A stretch of 64,000 nt of DNA from Pararge aegeria (GCF_905163445.1 NC_053187.1:1240001-1304000), one strand, 5' to 3'. Numbered from the stretch's first letter, positions 9,744-19,953 are shown. The notes: generated by a model not told the origin, from the sequence alone. Made by a program: numbers and translations.

Positions 9744-10095
9744 TTAATTCATTTCAAGGCAGGCCTAGTTTATAAGCACTTTTGAAGCGTCTAGTCAGTA
9801 TGTCTGTCTCTACCACCGGTTCGAACGGTAGATTCTACAAAGAAGAGCCGGCAGGAACTCAGCAGATTGCTCTTTTCAACATCATTTTATAGTTTCACAA
9901 TCTTTATACATTTTCTATCTTGTGAGAGATGAGAGCAGAGCGGCCTGCTTCCAAGCATTATTGTTAAGGAATTCATCAATATGTAGTAACCGCGATTAAT
10001 TTAATGTGTTTTCATACATTGTTTACACTTAGATAACATGTTATAAAAGCATATACCCATCCCACAAAGGATTTGCGCAGATATCACTGATTTAT
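9744..10095 (-). mobile_element. LINE-B 3' end in vn intron
   Basis: AATTCATTTCAAG-CAGGCCTA, GCACTTTTGAAGCGTC, CTACCACCGGTTCGAA, GAACTCAGCAGATTGCTC, CTATCTTGTGAGAGATGAGA and GCGGCCTGCTTCCAAGCA mark a minus LINE-B copy. About 100 bp separate it from the first Ig exon. Confidence 0.8.
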
Positions 10096-10120
10096 GTCCG
10101 TTTTGTTTAATCCTTATATC

Positions 10121-10185
10121 GTGGGAATCCAAGCCACAACCTTGACTCAGAAAGCTGGGTCGCTGCCCACTGCGCCATTCGACAG
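10121..10185 (-). mobile_element. SINE-A head fragment beside the vn Ig exon
   Basis: Minus strand: CGAATGGCGCAGTGGGCAGC then GACTCAAGG and GTGGCTTGGATTCCCAC, the tRNA-like promoter half of SINE-A only. It stops 9 bp before the exon end, just inside the intron and in the gene's own orientation. Confidence 0.75.
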
Positions 10186-10194
10186 TTTCCTCAC

Positions 10195-10363
10195 CTATAG
10201 TTCTGCACCCGGAACCTCCTTAAAGCAATGTCGGCGACGGGCCGGCCGTCCTTGTACCACGCGATGCGCGGCGGCGGGCGGGCACTGGCGCGGCACTCAA
10301 GCTTCACGCGGCCGCCGCGCGTCGCACGCACCGGCGTCATCGGCTCCACCCGCGCTGGGCTAC
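10195..10363 (-). CDS. vn: vein-like EGFR ligand: internal exon, first half of Ig domain
   Basis: Internal coding exon on the minus strand, 169 nt. It has a clean acceptor (TTTCTCTGCAG) at its high-coordinate side and a strong donor (GTGAGG) at its low side. It enters with 2 nt of a split codon, reads 55 open codons and leaves with 2 nt (AG). The peptide is the N-terminal half of an I-set immunoglobulin domain: GGRVKLEC carries the first disulphide cysteine (codon 23), and IAWYKDGRPV carries the invariant core Trp (codon 35). Third positions are strongly GC-rich against an AT-rich background, which supports real coding sequence. The domain is completed by the exon at 5728-5873 after a 4.3-kb intron. 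The preceding exon must end in phase 1 and was not found. Vein is a secreted neuregulin-like ligand of the EGF receptor; its Ig domain precedes the EGF domain. The exon is near certain. The gene identity rests on the Ig plus EGF order and could in principle be another Ig-EGF ligand. Confidence 0.88.
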
Positions 10364-10879
10364 CTGCAGAGAAACATTAACTTTATGCCCGCACGCTGAA
10401 AGGGTAAATATCACCCGTGGATGGATGCCCCGGATGGATTGCCCGTGTAACGGAACTTTTTACCCCTCTTTACGAAAATTGCACGGACGGAGGAGTATGA
10501 AATTTCGCACACTTATAGTTTATATAAAGATGAGCTTATAGAATATGAGCCTTCTGCACTCCTTGCAGAAGGCTCATCTTTTTTTTAATTATGCACAAAA
10601 CATTCGTTAAATCAATAATAAAGACATTACACACACTACCATGTATTGGAAACATACATACATATATATTTTATATACACTTTTTTAATCATTTTTGGGA
10701 TAATATTTAGCTTGAAAAAAGCAGATAAATTGACAGAGTAGCCTTAGGCAATCTGTGATTAAAGACTTATAGATAGACGATAGAACTTTAATAATTCTCA
10801 AATTTATTATCTAAATACATTATTGTCGAATATAGATCAGTTTGGGACCACTTATACTTAATTATAATAAGCTATATTT
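10364..10879. other. vn upstream intron, no feature
   Basis: AT-rich. A short inverted repeat (GATGAGC...GCTCATC around 10530-10580) is weak. No upstream vn exon recognised. Confidence 0.4.
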
Positions 10880-10985
10880 ATATTGATTGTTCTCAAAGGC
10901 GGATGAAGTCCATCAATCAGCATTGGGTCAGCGGGGTGGACTACGAGCTAAACCCTTCACTTGGGAGGAGACCCGTGCCATTCAA
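10880..10985 (+). mobile_element. SINE-B tail fragment
   Basis: GTTCTCAAAGGCGGATGAAG, GTCAGCGGGGTGGACTACGA, CTAAACCCTTCAC and GGGAGGAGACCCGTGCC are the distal half of SINE-B. Confidence 0.7.
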
Positions 10986-11454
10986 TATATATAGGTATAT
11001 CTATATTGTGTTTCTGTTAAGTTTTATAAATATTGATCGTACAGAAAATGAATGTAAAGATTGAAGTTGAAAAGAATAAAATATCACTATATTTTATTGA
11101 TATAAAAAAGCAATCGACGTATTGTAAACCGAGAAAAACCTTGCCAAAAGACCCGTTTAGCAACAGAAATTACCTAACCCTATTAAAATCCCAACCAGCT
11201 TTTCCAAAAGGCCTTTAATTATATCTGAATGCTAAGAAAACATTTAGTGTTCACTGAAAATGCTCTAAAAATATACTGTCATGAATTAATGTTTATTATC
11301 ACACAACATTGTACAGTGACTAATACGATCAGTAGTTTTTCAGGCTCGGAGGAAAATACCTACGAGTGTGTTCTCGAATAAATACCCCGTTTGTCACAGT
11401 CACAAAGCCCTGCACTCTTGTTTACCGTCCCTTGCCAAAACGATACACAGAACG
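10986..11454. other. no gene recognised
   Basis: AT-rich, no family recognised. A 61-codon open frame (11033-11218) is Lys/Ile-rich with no splice borders. Confidence 0.4.
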
Positions 11455-11464
11455 TATAATATTG

Positions 11465-11725
11465 GACGGTCGATTGGCGCAGTGGGCAGCGACCCTGCTT
11501 TCTGAGTCCAAGGCCGTGGGTTCGATTCCCACAACTGGACAATATTTGTGTGATGAACAAGAATGATTTTCAGTGTCTGGGTGTTTATCTATATATAATA
11601 CTTATAGTATTTATGTATATCACTCATAAAAAAAATTCATCAGTTATCTTAGTACCCATAAAACAAGTTGCGCTTACTTTGGGGCTAGATGGCGATGTGT
11701 GTATTGTCGTAGTATATTTATAATT
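11465..11725 (+). mobile_element. full-length SINE-A with 10-bp target duplication
   Basis: Complete element: head with A box TTGGCGCAGTGGGCAGC and B box GTGGGTTCGATTCCCACAAC, a body ending CTTACTTTGGGGCTAG and the GTCGTAGTATATT tail. It is flanked by identical TATAATATTG at 11455-11464 and 11726-11735. The long direct repeats and tRNA-like promoter show LINE-driven retroposition of a tRNA-derived SINE. Confidence 0.92.
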
Positions 11726-11907
11726 TATAATATTGAAAAATAAAAATATGCCACAGAGAAAAAACTTCTACCCCCTTGGTAACTTTCTAATGTATCTAAG
11801 AACCTATTTGGCGCTGATTGCTGCTAAATGTGGTTGAAAGAATGAACACAAAGCTTAACCGGAGCATCCATTCATGGCAAAGTCAACATCTCCAGCACGG
11901 CTACCAC

Positions 11908-12094
11908 GAGCAGGAGACAATTATCTCCCCGGGGAAAGGATAAAAATGTATCTTCTCCCACAGCTTTATCAACTCTCAGAGCTTTGTCGCGCGAGTGGAA
12001 ATAATATTCAAATGTGATAAATGGATTTAATCGAGGGATATAATTTTTGTCTTCTGCCTGTGCAAGCCCTGCTAAGGATGCTCCGGTGTCTCGA
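11908..12094. repeat. repeat J copy (shared with 43835-44092)
   Basis: CCCCGGGGAAAGGATAAAAA, ATCTTCTCCCACAGCTTT, CAA-TCTCA-AGC and GAGTGGAAATAATATTCAAA match the repeat at 43850-43945 in the same order. The second half is more diverged and lacks the fold-back seen there. Element class unknown. Confidence 0.6.
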
Positions 12095-12135
12095 AACTTG
12101 TGTAGAGAGTACGTAATGTACTCTCTACACAAGTT
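12095..12135. repeat. perfect 18-bp-arm hairpin
   Basis: Arms 12095-12112 and 12118-12135 (AACTTGTGTAGAGAGTAC and its complement) are perfect, with a 5-nt loop. It sits at the junction of repeat J and repeat D. Confidence 0.85.
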
Positions 12136-12152
12136 ACTTAGTTAGTTAGTAG

Positions 12153-12290
12153 ATCTGTTTGGTGTGGATTATAAAGATTTAACAAATTATAAATTACATC
12201 ATTCAGATTATCCTTCTCTTCGAGGAGTATGCAAATAAGGTTTAATTGGCATTGTAAGTCATGGAATTTAACTAATATTTAAAAACGAGG
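12153..12290 (+). repeat. repeat D fragment
   Basis: GATCTGTTTGGTGTGGATTA, AAATTATAAATTACATCATT, CAGATTATCC and GTCATGGAATTTAAC are the second half of repeat D, diverged. Confidence 0.65.
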
Positions 12291-13429
12291 TTGAAAGAAC
12301 TGAAACTTTCAAAATCTGTGTGAAACTTTCAAAACCAATGTGACTTTATGGTTGTGCGCTTTAAAAGATACAGTAAATTTTATTGTATAGAAAATAATTA
12401 CAAAGTGTAGATATAACTTAAAGATATAATATGTACTGAGTAATTACTAGTTTATTGCTAAAAAAATATTGCAAATTGCAACGTTGTATATTAAAATCGA
12501 AACAGGTTGATCCAATAGTTTTCGTTTTCTAGCCAGAACCATACAAAAAAAAGTTACGAGCACACATTCTAAGTAAACGTGAAACATAATACTTAATGTC
12601 ATAGGTATCTATTATGCACATGATATCATACGGATGTATGTGATATGTACTGTACGCATGAAAAATTCCAGGGCCTATTTAAGTAAAAGAAATATTTGAC
12701 TTTGATGAAAAAATCGCATTACAATCGATCTGCCAACAATGAAGCAGACGCCCAGATATTCAAAGCGGATAAAATTATTACACTCTTTTAGCGTAGAAAG
12801 AATATTTACCTGTTGCTTACTATAGTGTAATAGCGTAGTACGACATTTCCACTCTCTCTCACCTCGGTAGCACTTAAAATCGAGTCGCCTTCAAAAGTCC
12901 CGAACTAAAAATAAGCTCCTGTCATTAGGCCAATGGCCTTATTATTTCGTCTGACGAGTAACATATGTAAGAGCAGAAATAACACGTATTATCTAAACAG
13001 GAGTCATTGGACACACCATTCAGGGCGACAAAAAAATATTGGCTCAGTTTCAACGGGCGGAATTGTAAAGGTGAAAAATGTCAGCAATTAATTTACTATA
13101 TATTAGGTAGTCGCGCTTCACGCCCGGTAATCTTTAATTTATGCCTCTGAAAACTCGGATTTAAAAGAGGTGGAGTCGCGAAGCTATCTCATTTCTCTCA
13201 TTTCTCTGGGAGGATAAGAGTCCGCGTAGTTTGTGATTTCATAACATCGGGACAACATATTATTTAACGGATTATAAAATTTTGAGTCAGAGGAGAGAGA
13301 ACTTTGAGTCACATTTCTGTACAAAATTGCTGTATGCTACGGAAAGAGCCGTTTAAACACAGCCCCACGATTTTATCATATGCGGGGTAATCCACCAAAA
13401 CGAAACACTTGCGTCAAGTTCACAATGCT
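12291..13429. other. AT-rich DNA, no gene recognised
   Basis: No repeat family or splice-flanked coding segment recognised. Confidence 0.4.
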
Positions 13430-13500
13430 GGCGCAGCGGTATGCTTTGTGATCTTATAAGCGGAGGTCCCGGTTTCAATTCCCGGCCGGCAAAATGTGTG
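13430..13500 (+). mobile_element. SINE-C head fragment
   Basis: CTGGCGCAGCGGTATGCTTT, GATCTTATAAGCGGAGGTCC and GGTTTCAATTCCCGGC give the tRNA-like A and B boxes of SINE-C. The body is absent. Confidence 0.75.
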
Positions 13501-13505
13501 CTTTA

Positions 13506-13790
13506 TTATGAAAGTTAAGCTTAATTTGCTCCGCGAAAAGTAGGAGAATTTGTATGGTGTAATTTATAATTTCTTCAATCCTTATACTGCACACATACAT
13601 CATTGTTGACTTTACAATGAGTAATTGTTAAGTACTTTTCAATGAATAATTGTGCCTTAAGAAATATTCATTGTAAAGTCAACAACAGATTCTCCTACTT
13701 TTCGCGGAGTATAGCAAATTAAGCTTAATTTTCATAACATATCATGGAATTCCGCAAAGTAACGAGGGTTCGCAACGCACGATGGCCTAA
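13506..13790. repeat. repeat D as a fold-back pair
   Basis: AAGCTTAATTTGCTCCGCG-AAAAGTAGGAGAAT (13517-13550) is matched in reverse by GATTCTCCTACTTTTCGCGG...AGCAAATTAAGCTT (13688-13725). The inner GTTGACTTTACAATGA (13606-13621) is matched by TCATTGTAAAGTCAAC (13666-13682). Two repeat D halves face each other, giving a potential stem of more than 200 bp overall. A single D end continues to about 13790. Confidence 0.75.
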
Positions 13791-15419
13791 ATCCCCACAA
13801 CATAGAGCAGTGTTCTTTTGTTACCACTATCCCAAATTGTCAGTTAGTTAAAGAATATGGAAAATTATCATTGAAACCTCACAACAGCCGAGGAACCTTG
13901 TATGAAAAGTGAAAACTGAGCAGTGTTAAATTTGACTTACCTACACTCGCAGGGCTTAGCCATTATAACATAGTGACAAGGGAAAAAAATATGTGACAAA
14001 AGTCTTGACTTTGACTTTGGAAAGTCAAAGCACAGCCACTTGATCAAGGTATTTCGCAGGAAAATTCTTGCAGAGCGTCATTAACTTACTCATCCTCAGT
14101 CATAGACATGACATATCCGACAGGTCATTGCCTCAGATATTGAAGTTAGCAATTAGACTAAATCGTCACACATAATCACTTCGTTCCACTGAAAATATCA
14201 GCCTGGTAGCTACTATGAAGCGCAATGGCAATTAATGAGAGAGCGAATCATACCTACTCATTCTACTCATTACAATATTCGATTTCGAAAACTTATAATT
14301 TTAAATAGAGATCCATCAAAACGGAGGAGGTTATACATTCGGATGTTTTTTTTTCGATAGTTCCGTCGGTTGTTCAAATTTAAAATTCTTTTTATTTGGA
14401 TAAAACATTGTGGGTATACAGGTTTAGTCATAATATATGACATGCAAATCTTAATTTAAATAAATTCATTAATATAATAACTAAAAAAAACGTCAAAATA
14501 AACAAAATAAAAAAAAAATCAAAATTAAAATATTATTGACGAATTTGTAATTTTTTTTCTATATGGAAGGGATTTATTTCAAAATGGTCATATTTAAATT
14601 TCATATAGATCTGATGATGAGTTTCTGAGACAGACAACGGAACTCTAAAAAAGTGGCAGAATATCAATTGAGATAGCTGTCTGTCGCATTAATATGCATT
14701 GTTTATACAATCAGACACCATCTACAAGGTTAGTAGAATAGAAGAGTTTTGTTTTTCATTGTATAGTCATAAAAAGGCAGGTGACAAGCCCTAGAAAAGC
14801 ATTTTAAACAGTACACCCACAGTTGGGCGTACAATAATATTATTAAATAAGTATAATCACAATGTGGAAGAGTCAATGTAAAGTAAAAAAAAAAATGATT
14901 ATTAATAATGCAAATGTATTCAGTATATCGGGATACACCCACATTTTTAATCAAAGTTAGTAGTATTTAGTATTTACATATGGACGATTGGAACAGTTTT
15001 AGCACATAGAATTCCAGTTTGATTTATAGTAAAATTTATTTACTTTTTAGTTGTCATAACATTTATTTCAGAAGTCTGATTTTTGCCTAACCTGAACATA
15101 TACCACGATTATATATTTACATCTTACTCACATAAGATCCCTCTTATGTCCCAGCTCATCCCAGCTTCCCAGCTGGGAGAAATATCTATTGAAGAGATAA
15201 GCTATTTTTTTTACCTTTAAATAATTATTATATTTTCGTATAAAAATGTTTTTGTATAAGAACAATTAAAATTAATAAATATCATCATGTCAACCAATGG
15301 ACGTCCACTTCTGGACATCGGTATTTTGTAGGAAGATCTTGTGCCGCCTGGGTCCCTGGGTCACAAAAGCTTAACTACTACTCGTAGTGGAACAAAAAAA
15401 ATCAGATATCACCCAAATC
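13791..15419. other. AT-rich DNA, no gene recognised
   Basis: Long T and A runs around 14300-14550. The 74-codon minus frame at 14730-14954 is hydrophobic because of T-rich codons and has no support. Confidence 0.45.
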
Positions 15420-15620
15420 AGATATCTCAATGACGTTCTCTCAGTCCTTATCGTCCGCCATGTTGGCGGGGATCCAGGTTACCTGTGCGATCCAATTCGG
15501 TTTCCGCTCAGGATGTGGTTAGCTATTTATAATGGCGGCCCGACCAGCTGATGACAACGCGCGAGAGTTAATTGGCTTCCCCAAAGTGAGACGCCGTAAG
15601 AGATTTAAAGGGTAGAGCCG
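15420..15620 (-). promoter_or_regulatory. possible promoter-like GC-rich island
   Basis: A GC-rich island in AT-rich DNA. On the minus strand a CCAAT (15571-15575) is followed about 40 bp later by TATAAATA (15524-15531). Some 45 bp beyond that is CACAGGTAACC, a donor-like site. A minus ATG in good context soon meets a stop. The spacing suggests a promoter and short first exon, possibly of vn or another gene, but nothing proves it. Confidence 0.22.
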
Positions 15621-15766
15621 CTAAGGAGGGCTTCCTTGGCATTAAACTAATGATTTTAAAACTTTTTTCGGTATCGATATTGCGATAATGATTTCACATT
15701 TGTCGATATTTCGGTCTAGTTGCAGTTGGTAATCTTGTAATAGGGGCACATAACAACATTTAAAAG

Positions 15767-16060
15767 TGGTGATAGCTTAGTGCTTAGATCTTGGACCATC
15801 CTTTCGGTGTTACCGAGTTCGAAACCCGGCACGGACCTCCACCAACTTTACAGAGCTATGTCCCTTTTTAATTTAAGAAATTCAAAATATCACCCGCTTT
15901 ATCACCGAAGGAAGAAACCTGCGTGCCTAAGAGTTAGCGTAATAGCGTTCTTAATGGAATGTGAAGTCTACCAATTCGTACTTTCGGCCAGTGTGGTGGA
16001 CTACGGCCTAAACCCTTCACATTCTGAAGGTCACCCGTGCTCTGTAAAAGGCCGTTAATG
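15767..16060 (+). mobile_element. full-length SINE-B
   Basis: Head GTGGTGATAGCTTAGTGCTT and GAGTTCGAAACCCGGCACGG (B box), then AATATCACCCGCTTTATCAC, GGAAGAAACCTGCGTGCCTA, GTGAAGTCTACCAATTCGTA, GCCAGTGTGGTGGACTACGG, and a CCGTTAATGAGCTGATCATA tail. The open frames across it are shadows. Confidence 0.88.
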
Positions 16061-17085
16061 AGCTGATCATAATAATGATGGCATGGATCGTGGTTACAAC
16101 GTGATTGATATACACTGAAAAAAATATACAACGTGTGAATGAAAACCGAAATAACAAACACTTCAGAGGCTTTAGAGGTACATTATTTACCGTCTCTGAG
16201 ACTTATCTGTGAAACCGAAACGCTAATAGTTTTTGAGTAAACCATTGTCATAGTATTTACTAAAAGAAATTTGATACAGCCATGCAAAAGTAATATTAAA
16301 TGAATCCTATCACTTTAGTAGATAAGCATCGCGGAGCGTAGGTACTATGCACGTGTCAGTCTTTTATCTTCAACAGGGTTGTCATAATTAAAAATTATAA
16401 CAATAACATAGTAATTTTTAAATATGTTATAATTTCTTATGACATCTTGTTAATTTGGGTGTAATAATTATTGTTCTACAGCTGCTATCTACCTATCTAT
16501 CTATCAATTCTACCGTTTAGAGATTATAGAATCCAATGATTGAAAACAGGCCTAAGTCAAGTACTACAGCATAATACGCAGGAAATTATAAAAATAATAC
16601 TGACAAGAGAATTTAACTAACTTAGAAATTGTAGTTTTTCTTCGCACGGCTGTAATGCTGTGGCATAAAACAGCACTTTTAAAGGCCTCTTTCGGGCCAT
16701 TTATAAACTATTTTAAATATTGTTTTTATTTCGAATAATTGCCAAAAAACTTTTTAAGATTTGTTGCTTTGTCCCTTCTGTAACAAAATAAACTTTAAAT
16801 TATCTCGACACGAGTAAAATTCTTCTTCGAACGATGAAATCAAGATGATATGGAATCATCCTCTTACATAACGTGAAATGATTCGCGCACTGCCGTGACA
16901 TATCGTTCCATTAACGAGATGATTAACCTTGTTATTTTACACAGAAATTGGAGCAGGGAAAAATATTTTCAGTGTAAACCTACTTATTTAGGTACTTACT
17001 TTTGAATCATAATACATTTCTTTTCGAATTTTTGTTTTTTATTAAAGAAGCAATAGAATGGTTAGAGCCTCAGACACTTTTTCGG
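16061..17085. other. no gene recognised; one weak dispersed motif
   Basis: At 16325-16385 the order GCGTAGGTACTATGC-CGTGT then TTTTATCTTCAACAG resembles 59203-59260, suggesting an old shared repeat. Otherwise single-copy and AT-rich. Confidence 0.4.
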
Positions 17086-17150
17086 GGGGAACGAGTTCGT
17101 TCCTCACCGAGCACTTTTCGGAGTTATGTGCGTTTTTGAAATGGCCTACC
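17086..17150 (+). mobile_element. SINE-B fragment
   Basis: GTTCCTCACCGAGCACTTTT and CGGAGTTATGTGCGTTTTTG are SINE-B sequence next to the B box. It ends where repeat E begins. Confidence 0.55.
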
Positions 17151-17154
17151 TTAT

Positions 17155-17392
17155 AAACAGAGCAACATTTCACAGGGCGTGCCAGGAACACGTCATATAA
17201 AGTGCTTACATTTTTTTATATGCATTTAAAATTTATAAAACTGAGGCGTAGGTTTAAATCGTGTGTTTGTAATTAAGTACACCGGCAACAATGCCCTTCA
17301 GATCGAAACACAGAATTGCTGCTTAGCGGCAGAAATAAACATGGCGGTAGTACTTCCCCGGACGAGCTGTACTACTACTAAACATGTTAATT
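17155..17392 (+). mobile_element. repeat E copy
   Basis: AACAGAGCAACATTTCACAG, GGCGTGCCAGGAACACGTC, GAGGCGTAGGTTTAAATCGT, AACAATGCCCTTCAGATCG, GCTGCTTAGCGGCAGAAATA and GTACTTCCCCGGACGAGC in family order. Confidence 0.85.
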
Positions 17393-17429
17393 TAGGTAGT
17401 TATAAAATCACTTGCTGGAATCACACTTA

Positions 17430-17605
17430 AAGCTGGAAGGAAAACAACGTGAGGAAACTTGCATGCCTGCGAGTTCTCCATAGCAAAGTTTCGTCCAAAG
17501 TCTACCAATCCGTAGCTGGCCAGCGTCGCGGACTACGGTCTATACCCTTCTGATTTTGAGAAGACACTCGTGCTCTGAAGTGTGCCAGTAATGGGATTAT
17601 CCTCG
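17430..17605 (+). mobile_element. SINE-B distal half
   Basis: AAGGAAAACAACGTGAGGAA, CTTGCATGCCTGCGAGTTCT, GTCTACCAATCCGTAGCTGG, CGCGGACTACGGTCTATACC and a GTGCCAGTAATGGGATTATC end. Confidence 0.85.
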
Positions 17606-18407
17606 GAATGTTTTTTACCGTTAAAGCAAATAACATCGATTTGCTTAAAGTGAAATCACATATAGCTCAGATAAATTACAGGTGCGTCCGGAAATCAACC
17701 TCTTTCCCCCGAAAGGTAGGCCGAGGTGTAAACAACCAGGCTACCACCGCCCTATCAAAAATATTTACTGATATTAAACGAAATTGCCAAACAAAAAATT
17801 TTTATTTCAAATGTCAACACAAATGTACTATGCCAAAATCGTGTCGTGATAAATTCTGAACGATTTGTAAACTTTTTATAATTAGCCTAAAATGTCGTTG
17901 TACGAACAAACGTATATACCTAACTTCCAGCCTACTTTCAGCGCTGTATTTTAGATATTATTTAAACTTTTTTAGTGCCAGCTAAATTCATATTTCACGT
18001 CACTTACTAGCTAGGTGTAGGTGGGTCCATTGACAGGGCGAGAGTTTCACTGTTTCTTTTGTGGTTTTCATGAATGGAAGTGACGGCAATAGCTGCTTTC
18101 TTCGTCAATAGAATGACGTCAATATTATTGACAGCTTCATTAAGGTCAAGTATTTGTGTCCTTTTATTTTGCAAGACGTAAAACAGGATGCTCAAGAAAA
18201 AAGTAAAGTACTACTTTCGATTCCACAATTAAAATCAAAAGCAAGCTAAACTTCGTTCACGTATTGAATTGGATTATGCATGACAGTAATATGAAATGAA
18301 GTTTGATACTCTGAAAAGCTGCGGTGTAATTATAATTTAAACCCTATTTAACCCTATGATGTATCTTTATATACTTGTATAACTCTTCTGAACGTGTGTA
18401 TATCACT
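17606..18407. other. no gene recognised
   Basis: The 83-codon frame 17608-17859 is Lys/Asn-rich and lacks homology I recognise. No splice-flanked exon found. Confidence 0.4.
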
Positions 18408-18540
18408 GAACTCCTCCTAAACGGCTGGATTGATTTGAATGATTTTTTTTGTATGCGTTTGGGTGGATGGATGGTTTAGATTTACAAATCAGCCCGACAG
18501 ATCTTTACTGCAACTAAACGGCTGATTTATTCAGGTATGA
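18408..18540. mobile_element. Helitron-like or related dispersed fragment
   Basis: GAACTCCTCCTAAACGGCTG, GATTGATTTGAATGATTTTT and GTGGATGGATGG resemble the 'add a conserved solvent of AAACGGCT' body of lepidopteran non-autonomous elements; compare AAACGGCTAAACGGAATTGG at 47685. Tentative. Confidence 0.35.
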
Positions 18541-18555
18541 GTCTGATTTGAAAAT

Positions 18556-18640
18556 TCTTTATTTTTTATGTTTATAGACCAGCGTTTGACTGCTTTACAC
18601 CTGATGGTAAGCGATGCTGCAGCCTAAGGTGCAGCGCGCT
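18556..18640 (-). mobile_element. LINE-D 3' UTR fragment
   Basis: Minus-strand copy of the LINE-D 3' end: GCGCTGCACCTTAGGCTGCA, GCATCGCTTACCATCAGGTG, AGCAGTCAAACGC, as at 8755-8830. Confidence 0.65.
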
Positions 18641-18770
18641 CACGTGTCTGTGTGTGTCTGTGGCATCGTATTTCCCGAACGGATGTACTGTGGGAGTGTT
18701 CTTAGGTATTTTTGATGAAAATCAGTTTAAGATGACCGCCGCCACAACATGGTTAGTTACAATAATGTAC
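18641..18770. repeat. repeat G (shared with 31318-31560)
   Basis: TGTGTGTCTGTGGCATCGTA, TTTCCCGAACGGA and GATGACCGCCGCCACAACAT match TCTGTCTGTGGCATCGTATT, TCCCGAAAGG and AAATGGCCCCCACCACAAAA in the second copy. Class unknown. Confidence 0.55.
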
Positions 18771-18896
18771 ATTGAAAGTCGGGCGTATTTTAAATTTATA
18801 GTTTTATCCATATATGAAGACTTATGCAATTGAGCCTACGAAATTGAAAAGTATGGTTTTATAGTTAATGAGATTGATATACTAATATATTAATTT

Positions 18897-19165
18897 GACG
18901 GCCGGTTGGCGCAGTTTGCAGCGACCCTGCTTTCTGAGTCCAAGGCCGTGGGTTCGATTCCCACTACTGGAAAATGTTTGTGTGATGAGCATGAATGTTT
19001 TTCAGTGTCTAGGTGTTTATATGTGTATTCTTAGTATTTATGTATATAATTCATAAAAATATTCATCAGGCATCTTAGTACCCACAACACAGGCTTACTT
19101 TGGGGCTAGATGGCGATGTGTGTATTGTCGTAGTATTTTTATTGATTTATTTATTTATTATTTAA
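18897..19165 (+). mobile_element. full-length SINE-A
   Basis: Head GACGGCCGGTTGGCGCAGTT, B box GTGGGTTCGATTCCCACTAC, body and TTGGGGCTAGATGGCGATG, TTGTCGTAGTATTTTT tail ending in TTTATTTATT. A short deletion removes part of CAAGCTACG. Confidence 0.92.
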
Positions 19166-19191
19166 TTTCGGCACTGATTGAGTCAGAGCCG

Positions 19192-19432
19192 TAGCTTAGT
19201 CTTAAAGCGCTCAGGCCGCGATTGCCAGAAAATTCTCATATGCATTTTAAAAGTTTATATATTAAAAAAATTATACTTTCTGAATTTTCTCTGGTCTGGT
19301 CTGGTGGGAGGCTTCGGCCGTGGCTAGTTGCCTAATATAAACCGCATATGAGTTTAACGAGTATAAACTGCCCGCTACCATCTTCGTAACTTACCATCAG
19401 TTAAAATTGCAGTCAAGAGCTAACTTGTAGAG
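19192..19432 (+). mobile_element. SINE-C copy, head decayed
   Basis: Body TCTGAATTTTCTCTGGTCTG, GTGGGAGGCTTCGGCCGTGG, CTAGTTGCC, CCCGCTACCATCTTCGTAAC, TTACCATCAG and GCAGTCAAGAGCTAACTTGT. The A and B boxes are barely recognisable. Confidence 0.82.
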
Positions 19433-19604
19433 AAAAAAAAGGAATTACGATCATAAAATGTATACAAACAAAAACATCGAGACGTGAGTGCTTTGTACGA
19501 GGCTCGTAAAGTTAAGTTTTTATAACTTAATTTCCCGGCGAATGGGAGCTAGTTTATTGACAGCCTCGCATATGATCAAGATTAAAATGCTTACAGAAAT
19601 TGAG

Positions 19605-19800
19605 AATAATCCCTATCCCTATCCCAACTCATATTATAAATGTCAATGTAAGTTTGTTTGTTACGCTTTCACGCAAAAACCACTTAACCGATCCTCATGA
19701 AACTTTGCACACATATTCTTGGAAGTGTTAGAAGTAATACAGGATACTTTTTATCCCGAAATTTAGCTCGGATCCTTTGGGAGAGGGCAAACTAACGATC
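19605..19800 (+). mobile_element. Helitron (Lep1-like) 5' part
   Basis: TCCCTATCCCTATCCCAACT-CATATTATAAATGTCAATG, GTTTGTTACGCTTTCACGC, CGATCCTCATGAAACTTTGC and GGATACTTTTTATCC are the 5' half of the full copy at 48907-49359. The 3' end is missing. Confidence 0.75.
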
Positions 19801-19953
19801 GTTAAGATTTTTTATAGTTTTCACTATGTAGTTACAACTATAGAAAATCTTGTAAATTGTTTCCATTTTTTTCACGATTACATAAGCTTGAAGTACTTAC
19901 TTTATGATATAATAAAGAACGGACAGCAGCGTCCTCTGTGATATTACTACAAC

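Noticed and set aside
10094..10399. 101-codon plus frame, GC-rich
   Set aside because: It is the antisense shadow of the vn Ig exon plus a SINE-A head; the minus strand carries Ig residues and splice sites.
18897..18975. tRNA genes suggested by A and B boxes here and at more than 40 other places
   Set aside because: Each is the head of a SINE with a fixed body and tail, and none folds into a full cloverleaf with acceptor stem and 3' end by eye.
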